Of a stretch of DNA of 64,000 bases, positions 32,004-43,552 are shown one piece after another. The translations under genes and the position numbers were made by a program. Where the stretch lies: contig OY294048.1 in assembly GCA_958510825.1 (NCBI GenBank), forward strand, positions 9,255,589 to 9,319,588, written 5' to 3'. Every line of letters starts with the position of its first letter. Position 1 is the first letter of the stretch. The notes below the pieces were generated by a model, which saw only the letters and a list, made by a program, of their open reading frames with translations, was not told the origin of the DNA and did not search any database. Origin of the DNA: Brachypterus glaber. Lineage: Eukaryota; Arthropoda; Insecta; Coleoptera; Kateretidae.

Positions 32004-34613
32004 TTTGGTAGCTATAACAGAAATAACGCTCGTCATAAAATTAATTTCTTGAAATGTAGAAAATGGTAACGATATTAAAATATATAATAAAAATATATAG
32101 TTAAAAATAAATATGATAAACATTAAATAAATTCATATTTACCTTTTCATATTGGAGGTTATGTTTTGTAAATAAATAAACAGATTAAGCAACCAACCGA
32201 AGAACAATTAATAGGATTTATATATTTCTTTATTTTACTATTAAATCATCAGTTTTATTTCTTAGCAAAAAATATTCATTTCTTTAGCTTTATTAACAAA
32301 AATCAAGGGTAATTGTTGATAAAAATTGAAAAAAATGCAATATTTTTTTAATTTATTTAAGTTGGCAGTGGCGCGCCGTGCACAAATGAGATAGAGATAG
32401 GGTAGACGTCTTCCGTTTCATAATTTTAGTTGTATAGAGCTCTATTGGTGAGTAACTTCTAAATAAATAAACAATATTGTTTTTCATGATATTCGAAAAT
32501 ATCCTGGAGGGTTACATGGTTAAATGATATTCATGTGAATTAAGATTTTATTTTAATCTTTAGACTAAATATTTGCCACTGTGCATCGGGCGTGGCCGTG
32601 GATTGGCTGGGTGGTTTGCGTAGCTGTGAAATACAACTTTGGAACGTGCCGATTCACGAGAAGGAAAAGGCACTTGGGTGGATCGGATTATTTACGAATC
32701 TTTTTTAAAATTATATTTTCTTGTGCGAAAATATTTATTTACTTTTATTTACTTTCTTTAATTTCATTACATCGTCAGATGCATGGATAAACAAGCTGTT
32801 AAGATATGTAATGCTTCGGATTTTACCGTATCCTCTTCACAGTTACTATATTGGGTTTTAACTCGTATATACTTCCCAAAATATGATTTATTCTCGCGCG
32901 ATTACTTATAATTTAAACTAAGGTCCCCCTATTTTTTTTTTTATAATAAAAGTAATGATTCTTGAAAAAAAAATACACCGATCAGGCGCCGCGGGATTTC
33001 TTTAGCTATTTTTTAAATTTTTTAAAAAGTTTAACTTCCTGTAACTTTTTTGTTTTTGGGAGGATTATTTAAAAAAAAATAGGGATCTTCCTCTCACAAG
33101 ACTTAATTTTTCCTAAAAAATTGAGTCGATCGGACAGTTCGTTCTTGAGTTATCGGGCTTTTATAACACAGCATACTCGAGGAGCTAATACGGGAGGGGA
33201 AGTGAGGTTGGCCGGGACAATTGATGACGTATGCGTTTGTTTGTGCATTGTTGTCAGATGCATGCGCTATATTATTTTTTTAGAGTTCTTTACGTTATTT
33301 ATATAGTTTCTTTGGTTTTTGTTTTAAATTTTTGTTCCTTTGTTTTTTATATTACATTTTATTACTTGTGTGTATTTTGTTTGAGAAAAAATGTCGTTTA
33401 TTTGTTAACTAAATGTAAACAAAGCTACACTTGGCAGCGTTGCGTAAGATAACTATCCAAAATTGAATGATTTGTAAGATATGGAGAACCTAACAATCGC
33501 TCATTGGCGGAAACAAAATTTTACGGAGTAGGTTATATTTTTTACGAACCCTATATTATACTATTATTATATTGTAGCGCTTGTTCGAGTATAATAAATT
33601 ATTATATTTATTATTATATTATTATTAATAAGAAATAATACACAATCCTACATCAATTACGCCCACACACAGAGAAATTATTTAATAATAATAATAATAT
33701 GAATTGCTTCAAATATACGTATATAACAATTTCTTACCTAATATTTAAATCAAGTGGCTTAAAACTTTGAATATACGAAAGCATTTCATCCGGGTATACA
33801 TCAAACTACATGGCACTTAAAATTTTTTGCAAATATGATGGTTTAGAAGAAAAACCCTCATCACAGTAACTCTCCATAATTCCTTAACAACAAATATTTG
33901 ACACATAAATATTTAGCACACGAAATTGAGATTTGATTAAAGATAAATATTAATTTTATATTAAAAAAATGGCAGAACACAACATCCCGTATAATATAAT
34001 TGACACTGTCAAGTTGACAGATGTTTTACGATTGACTTGCCGATTGCCCACTCTAGCGCGCAGAATTCAATTTTGCGCTTGCTGTCATGGTAACGAGCAG
34101 AAACGTAAAATGCTAAGGAACAGGTTATTTTTCGGTCAGAAAACTTCATTTGTTTTTGTAGAAATGTTAACTTTTCTATTAGATCGCAGAAAAAATTATT
34201 TTTAAATAAAATGAAGGAAAGAATTCTTTTATTTGCAGTAGGAGTAAAAAATCTCCAGAAATGCTGTGTCTAGTATAAGGTGATATAAAATTAATTTTAA
34301 TTAATATATCAAAATATAATTATTTTAAACACTGGAACAACACTTTATCCAAATTTATAGATACATTTAAAAATTTCAGTAATTAATTGTTCTACAGTGA
34401 GAATTCTCTTGTTGAAAAATGTCCAGTGTATTTTGTTTGTTGATGTAATGTTTTTGTTTAATTTGTCTGTTTGAATGCATATTTAATAATCTAGGTAAGT
34501 TTTTAATTTATTAATTTCTATTATTTTTGTTTATATACATTCTTTTTCCCAAAAAATCAGTTTATAATGTCCAAGTTATGCCCAAAAAGTTTTATAATTT
34601 TTATGTCTTTTTA
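32004..34613. other. AT-rich interval with repeat fragments
   Basis: At 32366 CAGTGGCGCGCCG and at 32569 ATATTTGCCACTG could be hAT-like ends, but the flanks do not form a good 8-bp duplication. 33010-33160 is a copy of the GTCGATCGGA repeat (see 12640). (ATT)n lies at 33590-33640 and AAT repeats at 33685-33705. The ORF 33969-34205 contains an X-box-like TGTCATGGTAAC (34085-34096) but no protein motif. No gene is supported. Confidence 0.4.
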
Positions 34614-34690
34614 GCCCTGAAGAAGCCTAAATATTAGGTGAAACGTTGGCATGATTATGTAATGCAATAAAGTTTTTATTTGCTTCATTT
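34614..34690 (+). ncRNA. Hammerhead-core-like motif, Penelope 3'-end type (copy 2)
   Basis: CTGAAGA (34617-34623, fits the hammerhead CUGANGA core) is followed by a stem-loop CCTAA-ATA-TTAGG and then GAAAC (34640-34644) and GTTGG; AATAAA follows at 34667. The motif attached to the Penelope-like ORF at 63466-63504 has the same order. It is probably the 3' UTR of a degraded Penelope-like element. Stem I/III pairing is not evident, so catalytic activity is doubtful. Confidence 0.55.
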
Positions 34691-36090
34691 CCGAGTGTTT
34701 ATCAGAAATAACCCTAAATAAATTTCAAGAAGCATCCTGTAGGAAATATTATTAATTTTAATTTTAATGCATCTTCATTTTTATTTAGCAAGGCCTCACA
34801 CACAATAGAAGATTATAACAATAAAATTAGTTAAGAGTTTCTTGGCGGATGACATTTATGTGAATTACTCTATACATTTACAATGGCTTATTATAATGAT
34901 AATTCTCTGTATTATAATGTTAATGACTTACAACACTGAGTAACTATGTACTTTTTAAATAACTTCAACTTGTAGTCTACAAGAGCCTATGTATAATTTT
35001 ATTTGTTGGTATAACAATAAAGTTATACGTAGTTTACTCTGTTATACACAAAGAACTTTTACCTCAAGAAGTAATTTCAGACCAATGTTTGTGAAGGTGT
35101 CATCTTTTTGTTTGTTTATTTACTAACAGAAACGCGATACAGCTTTGTGGTGTAAAATGTAGATGTCGGTAGTCGACTTTCAAGCTACCTAGTAGCGATG
35201 TTGCGTAGTTTTCATCTTATCATGAATTCAAATCATTATACTTAAATTAAAAATTTAAAAAGCTTTATTGTGTATACTATAATTATGTTTAATAATATAG
35301 TATATAAAAATCTATTCAAATTAAACTACTAGTTCATATAAAACTCATACAGAACTAATGTTTCTTAAAATTTACAATAAAATATCCAAAGTATATGTTT
35401 CCAATCGGCAACACTGTACCCCTGTCAGTCATTTTACGACATTAGACTGTGAGTTTACACATTCTTTCTCTCTCTTTACGCGTACTAAGTGTACACAATA
35501 GTCACTCCCCACCAGCCCCTCACCATAGTTGGTTCACGCTTCAAACAAAGCATACGGTAGATTTCATCGCGTTCCTTCTTGAGGTAAAAGTTCTTTGGTT
35601 ATATATATGCTGTATACAGCAAACTTTAATAAAAGTACGTAGGGTATCCAAATGTTTCCTCACTTTGCCCCAGATTACGGAAATGTCACGTTTAAAGTTC
35701 CTTTAAAATAATATACAGCAGATTTAGAGATTAGTTACAAACAAAAATCTATGAATAGTTTAAGGTTAAATAGAAATTTTCATAGAAAAAATAAAATAAT
35801 TGGAAAAGGTGTTTTTGAGAAATATTTTATTATTAAAATCCCACATTGATAAACGTTGCTAAATTGTTATTAACATTATCTCATTAGTTACTATACCAAT
35901 TTACCGAAAAAATTTTGTTTCGATATTAAGATATCACAAAAATCTCAGACAGACATACAGACAGACGGATAGACAGCCTAATACATCTATAACTATAATA
36001 ACTACTATGATTCATGGGACGAAGACGCATCGTTTGATATGTTATTCATAAAAATCTGATGAGTTTTTTATTTTTTCTCTTTATAAATCC
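34691..36090. other. No recognised gene
   Basis: A/T-rich. 35405-35580 is GC-richer but has no motif; the ORF at 35449-35706 is not recognised. A GACAGACATACAGACAGACG string lies at 35948. Confidence 0.35.
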
Positions 36091-36125
36091 CTGATGATGA
36101 CAGCCCAAATGGGCGAAACATGGAC
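36091..36125 (+). ncRNA. Hammerhead-core-like motif, Penelope 3'-end type (copy 3)
   Basis: CTGATGA (36091-36097), then a perfect GCCC-AAAT-GGGC stem-loop directly before GAAAC (36115-36119). This matches the conserved core order of hammerhead ribozymes and of Penelope-like 3' regions. Five unpaired bases (TGACA) before the stem depart from the minimal fold. No adjoining Penelope ORF is visible. Confidence 0.55.
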
Positions 36126-36258
36126 TTTTATATAGCCTATGTCACCCGCGGAATGAATACGAATCCTTTAAGAATTTAATTGTCAAATTTGGTCCAGGCG
36201 TTTAGGCTGTAGTGGTACATACATACGTATATACACCTATAAAATGTTTAACAGTCTA

Positions 36259-37060
36259 CACTGAGATAAATTTTTACATCCACGTGCATGGGTAATTTAC
36301 TTACAGCTGCTGCTGATATGAATTTACACTCGAAGTGTTAATATAAATGCGGTGTGTATTATATTTTTACATCCAGTGTGTAAAGTTTACACCAACGCGT
36401 AAAAATAGAATAACCATTTTGTTATTTTTCTATTTATGAATAGTGTTTTATGGAAAAATTACGCAACAGAAAAATAAAACATATATTCGTAATCAGCGCT
36501 ACAAAAAGTACCAATATAAAATAGAAACAGAAAACATACACAAGTCTTAACAACTCAAAATTTGCGCCTAAATAAGTAAAATATTATAAAATGTATGTTT
36601 TAAGGATATTGTATTAATCACACTTCTTAAATATTTACTTTTAATCAACACTTACCAATTATTTCTTTGAAAAATCTAGCACACACAAAATTATACGTAC
36701 GCTCTTACAAACGTAAACAATTTGAACGGTCGACAGCCACCAGACTCGATAAAGCAGGGATTCTGGCTTCTCGAGTCACGTGACTAGCTTAACGCCCGCG
36801 ATTGGCTGGCTTGTACATCAGAAGTGTGATTTTTACACTTCGGGTGTATTGTTGCTAAAAGTATGTTTATAAAAATACACTTTCTTGAGCTCCGAGTGTA
36901 TTGTTGCAGAAGGTATGGATGTAAAAATACACACTAGATCAAAATCACCTCACGTGTGTAGTGCCACATCAATGTTGATGTACATTTATATAAAGGTGTA
37001 AAATTTACACATTTATAAAGTGTATTTTTTTACACCTTTTCAATGTCTTTTCTTTCAGTG
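36259..37060. mobile_element. TA-flanked element, CACTGA ends, 802 bp
   Basis: TA lies at 36257-36258 and 37061-37062; the ends are CACTGAGATAAATTTTTACA and TCTTTTCTTTCAGTG. The interior is rich in TGTAAA/TTTACAC motifs in both directions (36360-36400, 36985-37040) and holds two direct units near 36838-36955 containing GTGTATTGTTGC and TAAAAATACAC. The segment at 36440-36530 resembles 24370-24470. No coding capacity. Confidence 0.7.
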
Positions 37061-37100
37061 TATGTATGTATGTATGTATGTATGGCATACATACATACAT
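37061..37100. repeat. (TATG)n / (CATA)n inverted microsatellite
   Basis: Five or so TATG units, a GG centre, then the same number of CATA units give a perfect hairpin immediately outside the preceding element. Confidence 0.9.
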
Positions 37101-37476
37101 AGCCTGTTAAACATATTACCCTCCTTTCTTGGTCAGTCGGGTAAAAAGCCCCACATTACGGTATTAATTTTATATTGTCGTGTAAATTCCTCTTAAATTT
37201 GTGCTTTTGTTGTTTAAAGAGTAAGAAATTTTCAGACTTTTAAACAGAATAAAAAAGCGATATAGTCGAGAATAGCGGTAAAAGTTTACGGAAAATGTTA
37301 ATTTGATTTAATTTGAATATAAGATGTACTCAACAGCTCTTATATTGGATAAAAGAAAATAGGTTTTTGGATAATTCCTTCTTTGCGTTGAAAAAGTCTT
37401 ATTTCATTGTTCTGGAAGTGTATTCTTTTGTTTGTCTGCAAAACGTGTTATTTCGAAATAATTTGCATAAAAAATG
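37101..37476. other. No recognised feature
   Basis: The ORF 37313-37510 runs into the following mariner end and has no motif. Confidence 0.35.
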
Positions 37477-37478
37477 TA

Positions 37479-37735
37479 CAGGGTGGCCCATAAGTCGCTT
37501 TACCATTTAAAATTTGAATAATTTTTTTGTTTGTCAAATTTATTTTTTTACATTTTAACAGGAAATGGATTTTTTTTTAACTATGTATGAAAAATCATGT
37601 CTTTTAAATGACGTTGATTTTCCACTTTGCACGGGCTCTTTTAACGACATTTTCCATAACGGCTCTTAGCATGTCTGGCTTAAGGTGTTGAATAGTCCTA
37701 GGCTTGCCCGATCCTTCAGGTAGCCCCAGCTCGTA
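37479..37735 (-). mobile_element. Mariner 3'-end fragment (same family as 14719)
   Basis: After TA (37477-37478) the terminus reads CAGGGTGGCCCATAAGTCGC then TTTACCATTTAAAATTTGAA, the terminal repeat of the 14719-15523 element. On the minus strand the coding tail reads KPRTIQHLKPDMLRAVMENV and VKRARAKW, then a stop. Sequence upstream of GYLKD-like 37730 is lost. It is a one-ended fragment and non-functional. Confidence 0.8.
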
Positions 37736-38326
37736 AAAAATATATTGTTCTAAAAGTTGTTTTTTCTAAGACTGCTTTAGAATGTTAGCAAATACACTTT
37801 TCAAACACAGAATGAATCCATTCTAGCTCTAGATACGGTATGAATATTTCGTCTCAAGTGTTAGAATGAGCACATGTAGTGCCTTCTCTTGTTTATAAAA
37901 GTAAAGAAAACTATAGCAAAATTAGCAAAAATATATATATTTTACCATGAAATATTGAATAATTTAATGCAATTTAAAGTTTTGCGTTAAAATTACATAA
38001 AGTTTATTAGTTTTTCTTAATATTTGATCAGTTTTTTATCAATTTAGTTAAAAAAATTAAAACTGCTCCATATATTCTTAAATATTTAAACCTGATATCT
38101 GTCACAACAATCTGTCATAACTTTCAATTTTTGCATTATAATTTATAAATATGTGCTAATATTAAATAAAAATCTTTTTTAAGTACTGATTTGATAAAAT
38201 TATTAAATAACATTAATTGCTTTATTTAAAAATACGTGTTTTGTTGCATTTACAATGTCGAGTCACAAAAAAAATTGTTTTTAACCTTGTCCGCAGTTTA
38301 AAGCGATACAGTGTTTCATATTTGCA
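37736..38326. other. No recognised feature
   Basis: A/T-rich; nothing supported. Confidence 0.35.
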
Positions 38327-38477
38327 GTCAAAGAAATAGTATAGTCTACAACACGTATAGAATAGTCATTCCGCGCTCGCGAGACCGTCATACTCGCCTG
38401 GCGGCTCCTATGACAAACTTTTCGCTTGCGCGGAATATTGTCTATTTTATACTAGTTATAAAATATACTATTCTTTA
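38327..38477. repeat. Palindromic MITE with CGCGCTCGCGAG arms
   Basis: AAAGAAATAGTATAGTC with ATTCCGCGCTCGCGAG at the left pairs with CGCTTGCGCGGAAT and ATATACTATTCTTT at the right; arms are about 55 bp with mismatches. Confidence 0.75.
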
Positions 38478-38846
38478 CAAGTCAAATCAGTTTGGTTTAG
38501 ATTCACTATAGAATCATTCTAAAAGCAGATTTGAAACCGTAACCTGTCGGTATTTTTTAATATGCCGTTCTGTAGCCCAGTAAAAATAATTCATTGCATT
38601 TTATCCCTTAATTTACCTAGTAAGCTTAGTTAAATGGATAATTTCCCCCAACTGATAAATGTTTTCTTAAGTCGCCCTTTTGTCTTCATTAAGAGACAGG
38701 GAATATCTACTTTGGGCTACATCAAGCACTCGGAAAACTTGTGAAGATTCATGGTGGGCTGGACTTCGGATCAGCTAAAATTTAAAAACTACTGCCAACA
38801 AAATAATACTTTTATTCACATTTAGTAATTATCTAACTACATAAAA

Positions 38847-39000
38847 GTATATTACATAACTAGTGTGGAAAGTGACATTTTTCACGCGAGTGGGAAGGTT
38901 TAGGAACGAGCCGACAGGCGAGTGAGGAAACCCCATGAGTGTAAGAAATACACCTTTCAACGAGTCATGTACACTATTTTTCCTACGATCCCGAAAAAAT
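38847..39000 (+). repeat. Dispersed repeat family E, copy 3 (fullest)
   Basis: It runs from TATATTACATAACTAGTGTG through TTCACGCGAGTGGG, GAGCCGACAGGCGAG and CGAGTCATGTACACTATTTT to CCTACGATCCCGAAAAAAT. It contains the segment at 524-631 inverted and that at 2703-2810 direct. It overlaps the start of an ORF (38935-39153) that lacks motifs. Confidence 0.75.
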
Positions 39001-39697
39001 ATAAAGTTTCTTAATTTAGTATTTTCTAATTTTTATTATTTCTTTCGAGAATTTTTGAGAAAAGCAAAGCACAAAATAGCATACAAATTTATATATAGTT
39101 TTTTTCGTTGGTACTTTCTTGCACTGACGTACACTTTTCATCCAACCAAATAAGTACTGAATTTGTTTCTTAATTTTTAAAGATGACAAAGAATGTGTTC
39201 AACTGTAAAGTGCAAAAGTGCAGAAACCAACGAACATACCTACCTTATGTATGTCAAAAAGGAAATATGATTTTTATTTACCTTTAATTTTCTTTCTTTC
39301 TTGGTTTTATATTTATTAGTAATAATTTATTACTTTATTTATTAAATTATTTTGAACTTAAATTTAACTTATCTGTGCTCTTTATTAGGATTTTTAATTT
39401 AAATGCGACTTTTCGTATACATTGCAGGAAGGGTGTGTCTAGACGAGAATTATTTTTTGACAAATTATCCTCTTGCCCTGATAAAGTGAATAACTTCACA
39501 AACCCTCTTTTTTATTTAAAATCTTAAAAAAAAAACGAGGAAGTACGTTAGCTTTTTGCAATTAAAGATTTTTTTTAGATAATATTTCCGCGTTGTTGCG
39601 TTTAATTTAATAATACAACTTTATTATTTCATACAATTAAATATACAGGCCTACATTTCAAAACTTTTCTAACGCTTTTTGTATTTTGCTAAGTGAT
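39001..39697. other. No recognised feature
   Basis: A/T-rich; nothing supported. Confidence 0.35.
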
Positions 39698-39834
39698 CAG
39701 TGGCGGATTTAAACGGGGTAATAAGGGTAATTACCCCCTCCCATCACAATAATTTTAAAACAAGTAATATGAAAAACAAGAAAATAAACAACATTTAATG
39801 TTGATGATAATATATTATTCTGTATAATTAAAAA

Positions 39835-41690
39835 AATCGCCTGCGGTGCTTTTCTTAGTTGCTGTAGTAGACCAAAGGATCTTTAAAAACAGTTTTTCCG
39901 TAAAAATGTTTAATTTTTAAAGAATGCGTCCAAAAATGTTTGACTTTAGATGTGAACCTGTGATCTTATATAAACACATAGTGACAATTACAAAACTGCC
40001 TTCCGTTTTACCCTATTGCCTAATGTTTTCAAACTACTGCACTATGGACCAGTTTCAGTGGCCAAAATTCGCGTTTTAGTCGTATTTTTGTAAAAACTGG
40101 TATCTAGGGACTATGAGATTCCTAAAACCGAATCCAATATTAAAAATTCAAAATTTAAAATGGCGTATCCAATATAATCCAGGCGTAAAATTTACGCCGT
40201 GTCTGTAGCTAAGAGATAAGCTTCCAAAAAAGAAAATTCGTTGCAGACCTGCGTTATTCATGGTAAACATAGATAAATTACCATTAAGAACAATTAAACA
40301 GAAAAAATCGCCTGCGGTGCTTTTCTTAGTTGCTGTAGTAGACCAAAGGATCTTTAAAAACAGTTTTTCCGTAAAAATGTTTAATTTTTGATGAATGCAT
40401 CCAAAAATGTTTGACTTTAGATCTGAACCTGTGATCTTATATAACACATAGTGACAATTACAAAACTGCCTTCCGTTTTACCCTATTGCCTAATGTTTTC
40501 AAACTACTGCACTATGGACCAGTTTCAGTGGCCAAAATTCGCGTTTTAGTCGTATTTTTGTAAAATCGGGTATCTAGGGACTATGAGATTCCTAAAACCG
40601 AATCCAATATTAAAAATTCAAAATTTAAAATGGCGTATCCAATATAATCCAGGCGTAAAATTTACGCCGTGTCTGTAGCTAAGAGATAAGCTTTCAAAAA
40701 AGAAAATTCGTTGCAGACCTGCGTTATTCATGGTAAACATAGATAAATTACCATTAAGAACAATTAAACAGAAAAAATCGCCTGCGGTGCTTTTCTTAGT
40801 TGCTGTAGTAGACCAAAGGATCTTTAAAAACAGTTTTTCCGTAAAAATGTTTAATTTTTGATGAATGCATCCAAAAATGTTTGACTTTAGATCTGAACCT
40901 GTGATCTTATATAACACATAGTGACAATTACAAAACTGCCTTCCGTTTTACCCTATTGCCTAATGTTTTCAAACTACTGCACTATGGACCAGTTTCAGTG
41001 GCCAAAATTCGCGTTTTAGTCGTATTTTTGTAAAAACGGGTATCTAGGGACTATGAGATTCCTAAAACCGAATCCAATATTAAAAATTCAAAATTTAAAA
41101 TGGCGTATCCAATATAATCCAGGCGTAAAATTTACGCCGTGTCTGTAGCTAAGAGATAAGCTTCCAAAAAAGAAAATTCGTTGCAGACCTGCGTTATTCA
41201 TGGTAAACATAGATAAATTACCATTATGAACAATTAAACAGAAAAAATCGCCTGCGGTGCTTTTCTTAGTTGCTGTAGTAGACCAAAGGATCTTTAAAAA
41301 CAGTTTTTCCGTAAAAATGTTTAATTTTTGATGAAGGCATCCAAAAATGTTTGACTTTAGATCTGAACCTGTGATCTTATATAACACATAGTGACAATTA
41401 CAAAACTGCCTTCCGTTTTACCCTATTGTTGACCAGTTTCAGTGGCCAAAATTCGCGTTATAGTCGTATTTTTGTAAAAATTAGTATCTAGGGACTATGT
41501 GATTCCTAAAACCGAATCCAATATTAAAAATTCAAAATTTAAAATGGCGTATCCAATATAATCCAGGCGTAAAATTTACGCCGTGTCTGTAGCTAAGAGA
41601 TAAGCTTCCAAAAAAGAAAATTCGTTGCAGACCTGCGTTATTCATGGTAAACATAGATAAATTACCATTAAGAACAATTAAACAGAAAAA
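39835..41690. repeat. 470-bp tandem array, four units
   Basis: Units start at AATCGCCTGCGGTGC: 39835, 40306, 40776 and 41246 (periods 471, 470, 470). The last unit has lost about 26 bp near 41429 and stops near 41690. Units differ at only a few positions, so amplification is recent. Each unit holds GGCGTAAA-A-TTTACGCC, a perfect 8-bp-arm palindrome. Each of the last three inter-unit blocks shows a 99-codon minus-strand ORF (40148, 40618, 41088); it is repeated because the DNA is repeated, has no recognisable motif, and cannot be continuous because 470 is not a multiple of 3. Confidence 0.95.
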
Positions 41691-41856
41691 CAAAATGATA
41701 AAAAATACTAAATTACGCCTTAGTTTTTTTGTAGAATTTCTAATGATATATTGAGGCGGATCAGTTTATAATTACTATAATGAACCGTAATAAAATTGAA
41801 CAGTAAATGAAAATGGGCGTTCAGAATTTTAATTCTTTAACATAAAATAAATAAAA

Positions 41857-42136
41857 AGTAAAAACACATTTTTAAGCTTTTATTTAAGTGCTCTAAAAAG
41901 AAGAAAATAGATTTTCAAGTAAAACAAACCAACATTTTGTTACATTATACAATTTTATATGAAAGCTTGTCGCGAGATTTTCCTGTGTAAATTTCTTTTA
42001 TAAAAAATATATAAATTTTTAGTTAGAATATATTCTCGCGACAAGCTTTGATATACTTCCAAAGTCCAAACGAAAATTTATTTTCTTCTTTTTAGAGCAC
42101 TTAAATAAAAGCTTGTTCTTAAAAATGTTTTTTTAC
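41857..42136. repeat. Palindromic MITE adjoining the array
   Basis: ACACATTTTTAAGC with TTTTATTTAAGTGCTCTAAA at the left pairs with TTTAGAGCACTTAAATAAAA and GTTCTTAAAAATGTTT. The inner stem is GAAAGCTTGTCGCGAG with CTCGCGACAAGCTTT. Confidence 0.85.
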
Positions 42137-42384
42137 TATTAATTTATTTTTACATTTTTTAGTCGTCAAAATTTTTTAGGATACAAACTTTTTTTTTCAA
42201 ATAGGGGCGCCGAACCAGAAGCTTGGCTCAGTGTTCCGAAATGCAAAGGCCGGCCCTGTGTATTATTCAATGTATGGTAATCCTTACATGTATATTTGTT
42301 TATGATTGACTGACAGAAATTTTGATGACTAAAAAAAAAGGCATCGCATATAAAAATATGTAGGTAAAAATAGGATTTTTTTTT

Positions 42385-42540
42385 TAATTTTAGGGTTGGG
42401 GAGGGTGGTAGTAAATTTTATATAAAATTGTATTCTCATCAGAGATAAGCATATGTACTGAATTTCAGCTCTCTACGTTTATTCTAAGTGGGTGAAACAG
42501 AGAGGGGTAAACTTAGCCTTATACGCTTGGGGGGTAACCT
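42385..42540 (-). repeat. Dispersed repeat family F, copy 2
   Basis: Inverted relative of 23690-23850: GGTTGGGGAGGGTGG, CAGAGATAAGCATATGTAC, TTTATTCTAAGTGGGTGAAA. Confidence 0.7.
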
Positions 42541-42564
42541 AATTTTAGTTTTAAATTATCTCAT

Positions 42565-42727
42565 GTAGGTAAAAAGGGCTACCTGAAAGATCTGGTGTAT
42601 GCCAACAAGCCCGGGACTATTCAACAGCTTAAGCCAGACATGTTAGGAGCCGTCATGGAAAATGTCGTGAAAAGAGCCCGTGCTTGCAGAGCGGAAATAG
42701 GACGTCATTTAAAAGAAATGATTTTGG
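42565..42727 (+). pseudogene. Mariner transposase C-terminal fragment (best preserved)
   Basis: Plus-strand reading from 42565 gives KKGYLKDLVYANKPGTIQQL then KPDMLGAVMENVVKRARACR and RHLKEMI without a stop. The same block is mutated at 14840-14960 and 37600-37730. It is the helical tail following the catalytic core, so no catalytic residue is included. The open frame continues to 42780 into non-homologous sequence. No terminal repeat is present beyond it, so it is an internal fragment. Confidence 0.8.
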
Positions 42728-42730
42728 TGA

Positions 42731-43131
42731 TGGTACCATTTTTATTAAACTTGAGGTGGTATCAGGATCAGGAGAAATAAATCTCTGTTAATTTCACAGT
42801 CTACAATAGATTTGATAGCTATAAAAGCAGTACTTGAATAGAACATTTAAAACTGTAAAAGGGAGTCATTTATATTTAAGTCAATAATAAGTATGTCAGT
42901 ACTAGAAAATATTGTACCTATATCTGGAATATTTCTTTAACGCTTTGGTTTTCCTACAACCATCTGTTATCAATGATACCATCGAACTATAATATACGTA
43001 GTACCAGGGAATTTTTACAGTCCCACTCTTTCTTTCTATAAAGTGTACTTACACCAGAAAAAGGTATTTTTCTCGTTTAAAAATGATATATCAAGAAACT
43101 TTGCACACCCCGACTGAAATATCCCCCACCC
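42731..43131. other. No recognised feature
   Basis: Nothing supported. Confidence 0.35.
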
Positions 43132-43135
43132 TAAA

Positions 43136-43512
43136 GGGCCATTCCAGCGTTTCGGGTGTTTCACTTTTAGACATTAAAACGAATTTTATGAATACTTATT
43201 GTGCTAATAGTTTCGTACATGTATGCTACAATTGGACTAATATACCAGTTAAACAAACGGTTAAACCCCGAAATAACATTTTAAAAAAGTTAAGGAAGAT
43301 ATTGGCAAAAGTTGCCGTTTCGGGTGTTTCAAAAAAATGAAACACCCGAAACGGCCAATTTTTTTAAAATTTTATTTCAGGTTTTAACAGCTTCTTTAAC
43401 TGCTGTATTAGTTTAATTGTAGCATACATGTACCAATCTATTAGAGCAATAAGTATTCATAAAATTCGTTTTAATATGTAAAAGTGAAACACCCGAAACG
43501 CTGGAATGGCCC
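43136..43512. mobile_element. 377-bp foldback MITE, TSD TAAA
   Basis: GGGCCATTCCAGCGTTTCGG with GTGTTTCAC starts the element and GTGAAACACCCGAAACG with CTGGAATGGCCC ends it. The arms pair along most of the length. A second perfect palindrome sits at the centre (GCCGTTTCGGGTGTTTC and its complement, 43313-43354), so the same CGTTTCGGGTG motif occurs four times. TAAA lies at 43132-43135 and 43513-43516. The ORF 43083-43340 covers one arm and is not a gene. Confidence 0.9.
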
Positions 43513-43552
43513 TAAAGTGTCTTCACCTCAGATTTTTTGACGTCTCCTCATT

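Larger units (their letters stand above)
39698..42258. mobile_element. Possible hAT-like element enclosing a satellite array
   Basis: CAGTGGCGGATTTAAACGGG at 39698 and AAAGGCCGGCCCTG ending at 42258 resemble left and right ends of insect hAT elements as I know them. The 470-bp array and a palindrome (41857-42136) lie between. The flanking octamers (TAAGTGAT, TGTATTAT) do not match, so the pairing of these ends is uncertain. Confidence 0.35.

Noticed and set aside
32366..32581. hAT element bounded by CAGTGGCG and CGCCACTG-like ends
   Set aside because: The flanking octamers do not match and the inner terminal sequences share too little.
40148..41387. Three near-identical 99-codon ORFs that could look like a gene family
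   Set aside because: They are the same frame of a 470-bp DNA tandem repeat; the identity extends over non-coding sequence, and no motif or start context supports translation.
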